Shown here: positions 34,035 to 45,865 of the stretch, piece after piece
Layout: every line of letters begins with the position of its first letter
Position numbering within the stretch: the stretch's first letter is position 1
Translations under genes and position numbers: made by a program
Notes under the pieces: generated by a model
What the model was told of the DNA's origin: nothing
The model's input: the letters and a program-made list of their open reading frames with translations, nothing else
Databases searched by the model: none
DNA from: JAEWWD01 sp964440115
Lineage (GTDB): Bacteria; Bacillota; Clostridia; Christensenellales; CAG-138
Length of the DNA: 64,000 nt
Assembly: GCA_964440115.1 (NCBI GenBank)
Contig: CAYTPV010000001.1
Coordinates: 527,624-591,623 of the forward strand
Direction: 5' to 3'

Positions 34035-35136
34035 TCAGCTTTGCACCAAATACGCGTTGATGAACGAATCGAGGTCGCCGTCCATAACGGCTTGTATGTT
34101 ACCGTTTTCAGCGCCGGTGCGGTGATCCTTCACCAGCGTGTAGGGCTGGAACACATAGGAACGGATCTGGCTGCCCCATTCAATTTTCTTCATGTCGCCC
34201 TTGATCTGCGCCATCTGTTCCATGCGCTCACGCTCCTGCAGCTCCAACAGCTTGCCCTTGAGCATGCGCAGCGCGGTTTCCTTATTCTGCAGCTGGCTGC
34301 GTTCGTTCTGGCACTGCACCACGGTGTTCGTGGGCAGGTGCGTCAGACGGATGGCGGAGGACGTCTTGTTAACGTGCTGTCCGCCCGCGCCGCTCGAGCG
34401 ATACGTATCCACACGCACTTCTTCCATATCGATCTCTAAGCTGTTATCGCCCTCGTCGAATATGGGTGTGACATCAAGCGATGCAAAAGAAGTATGTCTG
34501 CGTCCGGACGAATCAAAGGGAGATATGCGCACCAAACGATGCACGCCCTTTTCCGCTTTGAGATAGCCGTAGGCGCTGTCCCCCGTCACCTCAAACGTGA
34601 CGGATTTGATGCCCGCTTCGTCGCCGTCCAGAAGATCCAGCTCGCGTACCGCCCAGCCGCGGTTGGCGCAGTAGCGCGTGTACATGCGGTAGAGAAGCTG
34701 TACCCAATCCTGCGCTTCCGTGCCGCCCGCACCCGCGTGCAGGGACAATACGGCATTGGAGCTGTCGTATTCGCCCTTTAAGAGCGTAGTCAGCCGCAGC
34801 GCGTCCACGTCTTTGGCGAACGCGGCGTATTCACGCACCAGCTCGTCAGCAAGGGAATCGTCGTATTCCTCGTCGATCATCTCGACGAGCGTCTGCAAAT
34901 CCTCGGCGGCCTTACTAAGCCGCTCATACCGGCCGATTTTGGCCTGTACGGTTTTGATGCGTTGGTTCACTTTGTTGGCGGCGGCTACATCATCCCAGAA
35001 GCCCGGTACCGCCATTTGCTCTTCCAGAGATTTTTGCTCTCCCTTCAGCCCCGCAAGGTCAAAGGGAGTCACCTGCCTCTTTGAGAGTCTGAACCGTAGC
35101 GGCGATCTGCTGCTTGTATTCGTCCAGCTGAATCAA
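34035..35136 (-). CDS. prfB: Peptide chain release factor 2, with programmed +1 frameshift
   Basis: RF2 recognises UGA and UAA stop codons. The gene is split at a classic autoregulatory site: 25 codons from TTG at 35136 end in CTT TGA C (35064-35058). Shifting +1 at the TGA continues in the main frame, giving 366 residues (join of 35136..35062 and 35060..34035). An SD-like AGGTGA lies just upstream of the slip site. The main frame shows the SPF tripeptide (RISPFDSSGRRHTSF) and the catalytic GGQ (SSGAGGQHVNKT). AAGGAT precedes the TTG. When RF2 is scarce the ribosome shifts and makes more. Confidence 0.95.
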
Positions 35137-35162
35137 ATATTTCACATCCTTTTATAAGGTAC

Positions 35163-35364
35163 GATACTTTTCTTTCCGAGAAAGAAAAGTATCAAAAGAA
35201 AGCAACGTATTGTCTTCAACTCCTTGGGGTAGAAATGTACTCTCACACCAGAATTTTTCAGTACAAGACTGTCTGGCATGCACCGTACCCCAGGGGGCGC
35301 GGGGGGCGGAGCCCTCCCGCTATTAAATAAAATAATCCATCGTCGCCGCCCGCGGGCGGCGATA
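35163..35364. repeat. Intergenic palindrome and dispersed repeat (copy also at 63924-64000)
   Basis: GATACTTTTCTTTC..GAAAGAAAAGTATC (35163-35193) is a perfect long stem. At 35288-35364 a 77-base block starting CCCCAGGGGG and ending CGTCGCCGCC..GGCGGCGATA recurs at 63924-64000, about four-fifths identical, in the same orientation. No gene is seen in 35137-35406. The secA transcript ends and prfB transcription must begin here, so parts may serve as terminator and promoter. Confidence 0.65.
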
Positions 35365-35406
35365 CCCTGTTTTCTTTGCCCAATTTAACGAATGCCGGAA
35401 AAGCCG

Positions 35407-38151
35407 TTAGCTCTTGCCGCAGCAGTTTTTATATTTTTTGCCGCTGCCGCAGGGACACGGATCGTTCCTGCCGGGCTGGCTGCCTTTGCGCACGGGCTTA
35501 TTGCCCTCAGGCGACGCAGTCTCGATGGGTACGGCAAGCTGTTCGCGCTGTACGGTGGAGGGCAGCTTGATCTGCGCGCCAAGCAGGAAGCGGATGGTCT
35601 GATCGCGGATCTCGGCTATCATGGCGTCGAACATTTCAAAGCCTTCCTGCGTGTAAGCGCCGACCGGCTCCTTCTGGCCATACGCGCGGAGGCCAATGCC
35701 CTGCCGCAGCTGATCCATGGCGTCAATGTGATCCATCCAGTGGCTGTCCACCGCGCGCAGCAGCGCCACGCGTTCGACTTCACGCATATCCGCGCCGGCT
35801 TCCGTGATTTCGACTTCCTTGCGGGCATATGCTTCGTTCGCAAGCGCTGTCAGCTTATCGATGACGGAGGACTGGGTTAGATGCTCAATTTCACTTGCAT
35901 CAAACAGCATGTGCCGCGGTACGAAGCAGATATCGCAGGCATCGTTGGAGAGCGCCTGGAGATTCCACTCTTCCGGAAACGAGGTACCCGGGCAATACCG
36001 CGCAGAAAGCATGGACATGGTATCACGCATCATATCCATGAGCGACTGGTGAATATCTTCACCCATGAGCACCCTGCGGCGCTGTCCGTAGATGATCTCG
36101 CGCTGCTTGTTCATGACGTCGTCGTACTGCAGCACGTTTTTACGGATTTCAAAGTTGTGCATTTCGACGCGCTTCTGCGCGGTCTCGATCTGCTTGGTGA
36201 TCATGCCCATTTCGATGGGGACGTCGTCCTCGGGCGAGAACTTCTCCATCATGTTTTTGACGCGATCCGCGCCAAACCGCTGCATGAGATCGTCTTCGAG
36301 CGATACGTAGAAACGCGTGCTGCCCGGGTCACCCTGACGGCCGCTGCGGCCGCGCAGCTGGTTATCGATACGGCGGCTCTCGTGCCGCTCCGTGCCTATG
36401 ATGTGCAGGCCGCCCAATTCCACGACCTTCTCATGCTCGGCATCGGTCTCTTTCTTGTATTTGCTGAACAGTTCGGTGTAGGCCGCGCGGGCGGCGAGTA
36501 TTTCTTCGTTGTCCGTATCGGCGTGGCCGGTGGCTTCCTCAATGAGTGCCTCATCCATGCCGTCGCGCCGCAATTGCTCGCGCGCCATGAATTCCGGGTT
36601 GCCGCCGAGCAGAATATCCGTACCACGGCCTGCCATGTTGGTAGCGATGGTCACACGGTTGAGATGGCCTGCCTGCGCGACGATTTCCGCTTCCTTGGCG
36701 TGGAACTTGGCGTTCAACACCTGATGCGATATGCCGCGGCGGGTCAGCAGCTCACTTAAATATTCGCTGCGTTCAACGGATATGGTACCGACCAGTATGG
36801 GCTGACCCGTTTTGTGCATGGCTTCGATTTCCTGCACCACCGCGCGGAACTTGCCCTGCTCGGTCATATAGACGACGTCATTATTATCATTGCGGATCAT
36901 GGGACGGTTAGTGGGGATTTCCACGACGTCGAGATTGTAAATGGCCGTGAATTCCTGTTCTTCCGTTTTGGCGGTACCCGTCATGCCCGAAAGCTTGGTG
37001 TACATACGGAAGTAGTTCTGGAACGTGATGGTGGCGAGCGTTTTGTTTTCACGCTCCACTTTCACGCCTTCCTTAGCTTCGAGCGCCTGATGCAGGCCTT
37101 CGCTGTAGCGGCGGCCCAGCATGAGACGGCCGGTGAATTCGTCTACGATGATAACCTGATCATCCTGCACCACGTAATCCACATCGCGCGCAAATATGGC
37201 GTGCGCTTTTAAAGCCTGCAATACATGGTGGTTGATTTCGGTGTTTTCGGTATCAGCAAGACTTTCGATGTTGAAATACGCTTCTGCCTTGCTGATGCCT
37301 TCCTGTGTCAACTGCACGGTCTTGTTCTTGATATCGACCATGTAGTCGCCTTCTTCGGGCTGTTCGGATTCCAGCAGCATTTCGGTACGCGTCAGCTGCT
37401 CGATATTGGGGCCGCGCTTGAGTTTGAGTACAAACCGGTCCGCGCGTTCGTACAGGTCGGTGGTCTTTTCGCCATGACCCGAAATGATGAGCGGCGTACG
37501 CGCTTCGTCAATCAAAATGCTGTCGACTTCGTCCACGATAGCGTAAGTGAGTTCACGCTGCACCATCTGCTCGCGGTAAACCACCATGTTGTCGCGCAGG
37601 TAGTCGAAGCCCAGTTCGTTGTTTGTGCCGTAGGTAATATCGCAGTTATAGGCATCGCGGCGCTCGTCGTTATCCATTTCATGTACGATTACGCCGACAG
37701 TCAAGCCGAGGAAGCGGTGGATCTTGCCCATCCACTGCGCGTCGCGCTTGGCCAGGTAATCGTTGACGGTGACGATATGCACGCCCTGCCCGGTGAGTGC
37801 ATTTAAATAAGCAGGCAGTGTGGCGACAAGCGTTTTGCCTTCGCCTGTCTTCATTTCCGCAATACGGCCTTGGTGCAGTACAATACCGCCAAGCATCTGT
37901 ACATCGAAGTGCCGCATGCCCACAGTACGTTTGGCGGCCTCACGGACCACTGCGTACGCTTCGGGCAATATGCCGTCCAGCGTTTCACCGGCAGCAAGAC
38001 GGGTTTTGAACTGCTCTGTTTTATCCCTGAGCTGTGCATTGGAAAGCGCTTCCAATTCCGGCTCCAGGGAATTAATTTTCTGTACAATGGGCATGAGCTT
38101 TTTCAGCTTTGCTTCCGGGCTAATTCCCAGCAGCTTTTCAAACAGTCCCAT
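35407..38151 (-). CDS. secA: Preprotein translocase ATPase SecA
   Basis: A 914-residue motor that drives secretory proteins through SecYEG. Seen: Walker A in EMKTGEGKTLVATLPAYL near residue 105, the DEAD-like VDEVDSILIDEARTPL near 208, the preprotein-binding domain, motif VTIATNMAGRGTDILLGG near 500, NQLRGRSGRQGDPGS, the scaffold/wing domains, and a C-terminal SEC-C zinc tail GRNDPCPCGSGKKYKNCC. It is full length for the family. AGGAT precedes the ATG. It is transcribed from the promoter at 38207-38236. Confidence 0.97.
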   Translation of the reverse strand: MGLFEKLLGISPEAKLKKLMPIVQKINSLEPELEALSNAQLRDKTEQFKTRLAAGETLDGILPEAYAVVREAAKRTVGMRHFDVQMLGGIVLHQGRIAEMKTGEGKTLVATLPAYLNALTGQGVHIVTVNDYLAKRDAQWMGKIHRFLGLTVGVIVHEMDNDERRDAYNCDITYGTNNELGFDYLRDNMVVYREQMVQRELTYAIVDEVDSILIDEARTPLIISGHGEKTTDLYERADRFVLKLKRGPNIEQLTRTEMLLESEQPEEGDYMVDIKNKTVQLTQEGISKAEAYFNIESLADTENTEINHHVLQALKAHAIFARDVDYVVQDDQVIIVDEFTGRLMLGRRYSEGLHQALEAKEGVKVERENKTLATITFQNYFRMYTKLSGMTGTAKTEEQEFTAIYNLDVVEIPTNRPMIRNDNNDVVYMTEQGKFRAVVQEIEAMHKTGQPILVGTISVERSEYLSELLTRRGISHQVLNAKFHAKEAEIVAQAGHLNRVTIATNMAGRGTDILLGGNPEFMAREQLRRDGMDEALIEEATGHADTDNEEILAARAAYTELFSKYKKETDAEHEKVVELGGLHIIGTERHESRRIDNQLRGRSGRQGDPGSTRFYVSLEDDLMQRFGADRVKNMMEKFSPEDDVPIEMGMITKQIETAQKRVEMHNFEIRKNVLQYDDVMNKQREIIYGQRRRVLMGEDIHQSLMDMMRDTMSMLSARYCPGTSFPEEWNLQALSNDACDICFVPRHMLFDASEIEHLTQSSVIDKLTALANEAYARKEVEITEAGADMREVERVALLRAVDSHWMDHIDAMDQLRQGIGLRAYGQKEPVGAYTQEGFEMFDAMIAEIRDQTIRFLLGAQIKLPSTVQREQLAVPIETASPEGNKPVRKGSQPGRNDPCPCGSGKKYKNCCGKS

Positions 38152-38206
38152 AATCCTGTCGGTCCCGTGTTATCGCGAGGCCCCTCCATCATTTCATAGT
38201 CGTCCT

Positions 38207-38236
38207 ATTATAGCACGCGGTAGCGGACGAGCACAA
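38207..38236 (-). promoter_or_regulatory. secA promoter
   Basis: On the minus strand an extended -10, TGCTATAAT, lies about 55 bases before the secA start, with TTGTGC 18 bases upstream of the hexamer. Confidence 0.5.
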
Positions 38237-38299
38237 CGCCAGTCATTGCGGCAACATTGAACAATGCTTGAACACAATGCGGCAATATATTGGCAGCGG

Positions 38300-38500
38300 T
38301 CGAAAAAGTGGAAGTATCCACTTTTTCGAAGTGCACCGTGCATTTTCATCCCTCGGTTTTCGCATTGGCTTCAAACTGTGGGATGAAAAGCACTCATAGG
38401 TGTCATTTTGCACCGCACATGCACCCGAATGGCACATTCGGGTATTCTGCAAGAATGATGTGCGCCTGCGGCCGCACGACCAATCGCTGCAAAATGACGG
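38300..38500. repeat. Dispersed nested-hairpin element, copy 2
   Basis: Successive stems: CGAAAAAGTGG..CCACTTTTTCG (38301-38328); TTTTCATCCC..GGGATGAAAA (about 38343-38388); and an outer GTCATTTTGC..GCAAAATGAC (38402-38498) enclosing ACCCGAATGGCACATTCGGGT and GTGCGCCTGCGGCCGCAC. The enclosed part matches the reverse complement of 19544-19613. The gap 38152-38680 contains no convincing gene; open frames here follow the palindromes. Confidence 0.7.
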
Positions 38501-38644
38501 ATTAAAAGCCTCTTGTCTCCCAGGAAAATTCTTCTTCCGTTGATTATCCTCAAAAATCAAATTGCCTTCTGCTGCAAAGTTGCATGTAATTGCGTCCAAA
38601 ATCCGCATGAGTTTCCACTTCAATGCGCACACCGGGCGCGGATT

Positions 38645-38653
38645 TGCTATAAT
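38645..38653 (+). promoter_or_regulatory. Extended -10 promoter of the amidohydrolase gene
   Basis: TGCTATAAT is a consensus extended -10 element 27 bases upstream of the ATG at 38681. No good -35 box is visible, as is common with this promoter type. Confidence 0.5.
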
Positions 38654-38680
38654 AGAGGCCGTGAAGGAGATGGTATCAAA

Positions 38681-39874
38681 ATGGACGTACAGAAAATGGA
38701 TATGAACGCCGTAAGTGCAAAATACGGCGAAGAAATACGCAGTATCGCACGGCAAATGCATATGCGCCCGGAAACGGGGCTGCAGGAATACGAAACCACC
38801 GCCATGATCCGCGCAAAGATGACGAAGCTTGGCCTTGAAGAAATCGATCTGGGCTTGGATACCGGCGCGGTATTCGTGCTGCGCAGCGGCAAAAGCGGCC
38901 CTTCCATCGGCCTGCGTGCTGATATCGACGCGCTTACGCAGACGGAGCAAAGCGACCGGCCGGATTGCTCACGGGTCAATGGAGTCATGCACGCCTGCGG
39001 GCACGATGTGCACACGGCAGGATTGATCGGCGCGGCCATGCTGCTCGCTGAACAAAAAGATAATCTTCTGGGCGACGTCGTATTCCTGTTCCAGCCCGCC
39101 GAGGAAACGCTGCGCGGCGCAAAGCTTATGATTGAGCGTGGATTGTTCTCCCGCGTGCGCATCGACATGCTGTTTGGCCTGCATAATTCGCCGCGCATAC
39201 CCGTCGGCTCTGTCGGTGTACGGCTAGGGAACCTCATGGCCGCAAAAGATATGTACCGCGCGCGCATCACGGGCAAAGGCGGGCACAGCAGCGCGCCGCA
39301 CCGCAACATTGACCCCATCATCGCCGCCTGCGCGGCCGTGCAAGGCGTACACAGCATCATCAGCCGCAACATCGACCCGCTGCAGTCCGCCGTCATCAGC
39401 GTTGGATACTTGAACGGCGGCAATCCGGAAGATATGGTGGTGGATGAAGCGGAATTTTCCGGCAGCATCCGCTCGCACTCAGCCGAATCCCGCAAAATGG
39501 TGCTGGAACGGCTGGAGCAGATCGTAACAGGCACGGCTATTGCCTACGGCTGCAAATCGGAGTTTACCTCCAACAGCATCGTGCCCGCCGTGGACAATCC
39601 GGCGGAACTCTACCCCATCGCGCAGCGCGCCGCTGCGCTTGTGGTGGGCGAAGATAACGTAGTCGAACCCGAGGTGAACATGGCGTCGGAAGATTTTGCG
39701 CTGTTCGCACGGCAGGCGCCCGGGTTCTTTTATTTCCTCGGTTCCGGCACGCCCGGCGCGCGCAATTACGGCTGGCATAACCCGAAGTTCGCCGCGGACC
39801 CGGAAACGCCCGTCTATGGCGCGGCGCTGCTGGCGCAGTCTGTGCTGTGCGCACAGGAGATGAGAAAGAAGTAA
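38681..39874 (+). CDS. M20D family amidohydrolase (hippurate/IAA-amino-acid hydrolase-like)
   Basis: A 397-residue metallohydrolase. Metal ligands are visible in MHACGHDVHTAGLIGAAM near residue 105 and FQPAEETLRGAK near 142, then HNSPRIPVGS, GGHSSAPHRNIDP and the C-terminal SEDFALFARQAPGFFYFLG. The family removes acyl or aminoacyl groups from amino acids and peptides. AAGGAGA lies upstream of the ATG at 38681; the in-frame extension to 38513 overlaps the promoter and is rejected. It is monocistronic, with a terminator after it. Confidence 0.9.
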   Translation: MDVQKMDMNAVSAKYGEEIRSIARQMHMRPETGLQEYETTAMIRAKMTKLGLEEIDLGLDTGAVFVLRSGKSGPSIGLRADIDALTQTEQSDRPDCSRVNGVMHACGHDVHTAGLIGAAMLLAEQKDNLLGDVVFLFQPAEETLRGAKLMIERGLFSRVRIDMLFGLHNSPRIPVGSVGVRLGNLMAAKDMYRARITGKGGHSSAPHRNIDPIIAACAAVQGVHSIISRNIDPLQSAVISVGYLNGGNPEDMVVDEAEFSGSIRSHSAESRKMVLERLEQIVTGTAIAYGCKSEFTSNSIVPAVDNPAELYPIAQRAAALVVGEDNVVEPEVNMASEDFALFARQAPGFFYFLGSGTPGARNYGWHNPKFAADPETPVYGAALLAQSVLCAQEMRKK

Positions 39875-39887
39875 CGATGAGGGCTCC

Positions 39888-39968
39888 GCCCTCAAACACC
39901 CGCCAAAGGGCCGTAACGGCCCTTTGGAAACCCTATTCCAAAAGCGGCTGTGCCGCTTTGAGGGGAAT
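39888..39968. repeat. Run of short palindromes
   Basis: GAGGGCTCCGCCCTC, CCAAAGGGCCGTAACGGCCCTTTGG and CAAAAGCGGCTGTGCCGCTTTG follow each other directly after the amidohydrolase stop. They are the same style as the palindromes at 41.2 kb. Confidence 0.5.
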
Positions 39969-39984
39969 ATTACTTTGCAGTTTT

Positions 39985-40040
39985 AAAAGCCGCTGGACGC
40001 GGCTTTTTTGTATACAAAATGGGGCAAAAATGCCCCATTT
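39985..40040. terminator. Two terminator hairpins between convergent genes
   Basis: AAAAGCCGCTGGACGCGGCTTTTTTG (39985-40010) is a strong terminator for the + strand gene. AAATGGGGC..GCCCCATTT (40018-40041) is a second stem, with a T-run on the minus strand for the metallophosphoesterase gene. Confidence 0.75.
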
Positions 40041-40071
40041 CAAAATAAATTAGATAAATTATGCATTCCCG

Positions 40072-41022
40072 TTAGGAAAGCACGGATTTAGTTGGGGCTG
40101 GAAATACCGGCAAATGTTCAGGCGGGTCCAGCAGAACGCTTCCGTCATCGAGCAGCTGCCAGGTATCAAAGCGCCGCTCCCCTTCGTACAGCCGGATCAC
40201 TCTCGCGCCGCGCGGATATTCTTCTTCTGCTTTGCCGTAGCCGGTTATCCGCGAATGGGCCAGCCGAATGCCGTAAAGATCCCCATAGAAATCATTCCGG
40301 TGGCTATGGCCCGCAAACACGCCCATAATATCTCCCATTTCCAGCATGGCGGCGAATAGACCGGAATTAATCTGCGGCGATATTTTTCCCTTTCCGCAAT
40401 CCCCGTAGCAAGTGTAATAATCCCATATTTCCTTGTATTCCGGAAGCGGCACATGCATGAACGCCAGCGCAGGCAAAGGCGCGCCATTATTCTTAGCGGT
40501 GAACCGCTCTGCATTTTTCACATACCACGCTATCTGGCTGCGATGAATCCAGCTCTTCCCTTTGTTCGGATACACCATTTTTGTGCCGTCGTCAAACATG
40601 TACAGCAGAGCGGCGGGCTCAGACTTCGCGCCTGCCCTGATTTTCAGAATATAATTGGATTGCCCCTGTATATCCGATGGACCGACTTGAAACAGGCCGT
40701 TCGGCAGCCGCTTGAGTATTTCAATGAATTGCGAGGAATCAACGCCCGACTGCAATTCATGATTTCCGAATATGAATGCCCATGGAATACCGCTTTGGGC
40801 GACAGGCGCAAGCGCTTCTTCAAACGCCGCAAGCGGATTTAACGTTTCTTTCTTATGGATCAGATCCCCGCCTACCACAATCAAATCCGGCGTTTCCATT
40901 TCGATCAGTCTTTTGACAAGCGCACAGGTACGGATATCCTTTTCATCGCCATTCCTGATGTGGAAATCGGTCATATGCAGGATTTTGAAAACGCCGTCTT
41001 TGAATCTGAGAGTCTTGGGCAA
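40072..41022 (-). CDS. Calcineurin-like metallophosphoesterase
   Basis: A 316-residue dimetal phosphoesterase. Metal motifs in order: HMTDFHI near residue 18, VVGGDLIHKK near 52 (GD), FIFGNHELQSG near 85 (GNHE), a histidine in FMHVPLPEY near 190, and FAGHSHRNDFYG near 235 (GHxH). The layout resembles bacterial and eukaryotic purple-phosphatase-like DUF proteins. The substrate is unknown, and no signal peptide is seen. The TTG at 41022 is chosen because GGAG lies eight bases upstream; the GTG nine bases earlier abuts that site. Confidence 0.88.
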   Translation of the reverse strand: MPKTLRFKDGVFKILHMTDFHIRNGDEKDIRTCALVKRLIEMETPDLIVVGGDLIHKKETLNPLAAFEEALAPVAQSGIPWAFIFGNHELQSGVDSSQFIEILKRLPNGLFQVGPSDIQGQSNYILKIRAGAKSEPAALLYMFDDGTKMVYPNKGKSWIHRSQIAWYVKNAERFTAKNNGAPLPALAFMHVPLPEYKEIWDYYTCYGDCGKGKISPQINSGLFAAMLEMGDIMGVFAGHSHRNDFYGDLYGIRLAHSRITGYGKAEEEYPRGARVIRLYEGERRFDTWQLLDDGSVLLDPPEHLPVFPAPTKSVLS

Positions 41023-41126
41023 TCTGTTCACTCCGTTCTATTTCATTATGGAAACGTTTCCATTCGATTGTATTAACTAAATATGTGGATTGCAATGTTT
41101 TTCTCACGGTTTTCTGCCTAAAAGAA

Positions 41127-41164
41127 TAAAAAACTCCGCTGTCTATAATAGTCTGACAACGGAG
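41127..41164 (-). terminator. Terminator of the parE-parC-type operon
   Basis: On the minus strand CTCCGTTGTC pairs over ten positions (one G-T) with GACAGCGGAG and is followed by TTTTTT. It is the first strong terminator after the topoisomerase A gene. Confidence 0.75.
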
Positions 41165-41203
41165 GTTTGCAAGTTAAAGCAGATTATTATTCTTCAAATT
41201 ATT

Positions 41204-41398
41204 GTCCAAAGCGGCCAAACCGCTTTGAGTACGGGATTCCAAAGGGGTCTTAGACCCCTTTGGCAGGGTATGGGGGCGGAGCCGCGCGCCGCCTGTGGCG
41301 GATGAAGCGCGGCGGAAGCCCAGTAAGCAAGGGAGCGCAAGGATGCGGTTTCCGCGACGCTGCGCGACCATTGCGCACTGTGGAGGGAGCCCCCATAT
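41204..41398. repeat. Palindrome-rich intergenic repeat (partly shared with 63.77 kb)
   Basis: CAAAGCGGCCAAACCGCTTTG and CCAAAGGGGTCTTAGACCCCTTTGG are perfect or near-perfect stems. The following GCGC..CCTGTGGCGGA.GAAGCGCG block recurs near 63780. No gene is seen between 41023 and 41405. Confidence 0.55.
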
Positions 41399-41405
41399 GA
41401 AGTAC

Positions 41406-43811
<2,406 letters not shown>

Positions 43812-43878
43812 GATGTTACCTCACAGTACAGGTCGGGTTTGCATTTGAACCGTCGATGCTAACAGGGTTACGATGATG

Positions 43879-45846
43879 TTATTCCTCCACCGCGGCGGTT
43901 TTGGCCGCATATCCCTTTTCAAAAAACACGTCCTGCTTGTTGAAATTCGCGTATTCGCTGATGTATTCCTTGCGCGTCTGAATTTTATCGCCCATGAGCA
44001 CTGTTACGATATGCTCCACATCCGCCGCATCTTCAATACCCACGCGGATGAGTGAGCGGTTATCCGGGTTCATGGTGGTTTCCCACAGTTGCTCGGGGTT
44101 CATTTCGCCCAAGCCCTTGTAGCGCTGCACGGTATATCCCTTGCCCAGCTCTTTTGCGGCAGCGGCAAGTTCCCGCTCGTCATAGGCGTAAATCACACGC
44201 TCGCCTCTTTGCACCTTGTAGAGCGGCGGCAGGCCGATGTACACATGCCCCTGCATGATCAGCGGCTTCATATAGCGGTAAAAGAACGTAAGCAGAATGG
44301 CGCGGATGTGCGCTCCGTCCTGATCGGCATCGGAAAGTATGATGACCTTGTCGTACTTCCTCTGCGTGACGTCAAAATCCTCGCCTATGCCTGTGCCTAT
44401 GGCCGTGATGATGGAGCGGAACTCTTCGTTGGCGAGCACCTGGTCAAAACGCTTCTTTTCTACATTGAGCGGCTTGCCTCTAAGCGGAAGTATGGCCTGG
44501 AAGCTGCGGTCGCGCCCCTGCTTGGCAGAGCCGCCAGCGCTGTCGCCTTCCACGATAAACAGTTCGTTCTTCTGCGCGTTGCGGCCGGTGCAGCTAGAAA
44601 GCTTGCCTACCAGCGGCGCGTTTTCCAGCTTGTTCTTTTCGCGCGCCATAGATTTGGCCTTGCGCGCCGTCTCGCGCACACGGGCAGCCTTTACGGCTTT
44701 ATCCGCCATACCGGCGGCGATATCCGCGTTTTTGAGATCCTCCAAATAGGGCGTGAGCATTTCCGTTACGACATATTCCACCGCAGGCCGCGCTTCCGTG
44801 TTCCCGAGTCGCGTCTTTGTCTGCCCCTCAAACTGAATGGTCTTCATTTTGAGCGAAAGCACAGCGGTGAGCCCCTCGCGAAAATCCTCGCCGGAAAGGG
44901 ACGGGTCCTTATCCTTGAGCACGCCCACCCTGCGGCAGTAATCGTTCATCACTTTGGTGAGCGCCGTCTTAAATCCCGTTTCGTGCGTGCCTCCCTCAGT
45001 GGTGGGGATGTTGTTGACATAGCTGAATATGCTTTCTGCATAGCCATCGTTGTGCTGCATGGCGACTTCCACCACGATACCGTCGCGCTCGCCCCGAAAA
45101 TGGATGGGCGCGGGATACAGGGGGGTCTTGTCCTCGCTCAGAAACAATACAAAATCCGAAAGACCACCTTCGAACAAAAACTCTGTCTCTCTCCGCTTCG
45201 TACGTTCGTCGATGAGCTTCATGCGCACGCCGCGGTTGAGGTACGCAAGCTCCCTGAGTCTGCGCGCGATGATATCGAAGTTCATTTCAATGGTTTCAAA
45301 CACGCGCGCGTCCGGCAAAAACGATACCGTAGTGCCCTGCCTGCGCGTACGGCCCGTTTCCGTAAGCGGGCCTTTGGGGTGGCCGGAAAGGATTTTTCCG
45401 GTTTGATCGGCTACGCTTTCAAATTCCTGCACATACGCCCGACCCTGTGTGCAAACCTCCGCGCGCAGCCAGGTGGAGAGCGCGTTCACTACGCTTGCGC
45501 CCACGCCGTGCAGACCGCCAGAATAGCCGTAGGAATCGTTGCCGAATTTGCCGCCCGCGTGCAGCTGCGTAAACACCAGTTCTACGCCGGACACGCCGTA
45601 TTTCTCGTGGATGCCCACCGGAATGCCGCGTCCGTCGTCAGATACGGTGACGGAATGATCCTTGTGCAGCGTGACTTCCACACAGGTCGCAAAGCCGTTT
45701 GCGGCCTCGTCGATGGCGTTATCCACGATCTCCCAAAGCAGGTGATGCAGACCCCGCGCGCCGGTGGAGCCTATATACATGCCGGGGCGCATACGCACGG
45801 CGTCCAGCCCCTCCATGACCTGTATGCTTTGTACGTTGTATTCCAT
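43879..45846 (-). CDS. Type IIA topoisomerase subunit B (ParE/GyrB type)
   Basis: A 655-residue ATPase subunit. GHKL motifs: WEIVDNAIDEAANGF near residue 40, SDDGRGIPVG, and GYSGGLHGVGASVVNALS. The TOPRIM part shows FIVEGDSAGGSAKQGRDR near residue 425 and ILSDADQDGAHIRA near residue 500, and the tail has RYKGLGEMNPEQLWETTM. Together with the A subunit it forms a type IIA topoisomerase that relaxes, decatenates or supercoils DNA. The start at 45846 has GGAGG six bases upstream; a longer open frame to 46017 runs into the EamA gene and is rejected. Confidence 0.95.
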   Translation of the reverse strand: MEYNVQSIQVMEGLDAVRMRPGMYIGSTGARGLHHLLWEIVDNAIDEAANGFATCVEVTLHKDHSVTVSDDGRGIPVGIHEKYGVSGVELVFTQLHAGGKFGNDSYGYSGGLHGVGASVVNALSTWLRAEVCTQGRAYVQEFESVADQTGKILSGHPKGPLTETGRTRRQGTTVSFLPDARVFETIEMNFDIIARRLRELAYLNRGVRMKLIDERTKRRETEFLFEGGLSDFVLFLSEDKTPLYPAPIHFRGERDGIVVEVAMQHNDGYAESIFSYVNNIPTTEGGTHETGFKTALTKVMNDYCRRVGVLKDKDPSLSGEDFREGLTAVLSLKMKTIQFEGQTKTRLGNTEARPAVEYVVTEMLTPYLEDLKNADIAAGMADKAVKAARVRETARKAKSMAREKNKLENAPLVGKLSSCTGRNAQKNELFIVEGDSAGGSAKQGRDRSFQAILPLRGKPLNVEKKRFDQVLANEEFRSIITAIGTGIGEDFDVTQRKYDKVIILSDADQDGAHIRAILLTFFYRYMKPLIMQGHVYIGLPPLYKVQRGERVIYAYDERELAAAAKELGKGYTVQRYKGLGEMNPEQLWETTMNPDNRSLIRVGIEDAADVEHIVTVLMGDKIQTRKEYISEYANFNKQDVFFEKGYAAKTAAVEE

Positions 45847-45865
45847 CTTTATCCTCCGGGAGCCG

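Noticed and set aside
35881..36759. 292-residue open frame on the plus strand
   Set aside because: Antisense to secA, with no ribosome site or recognisable domain.
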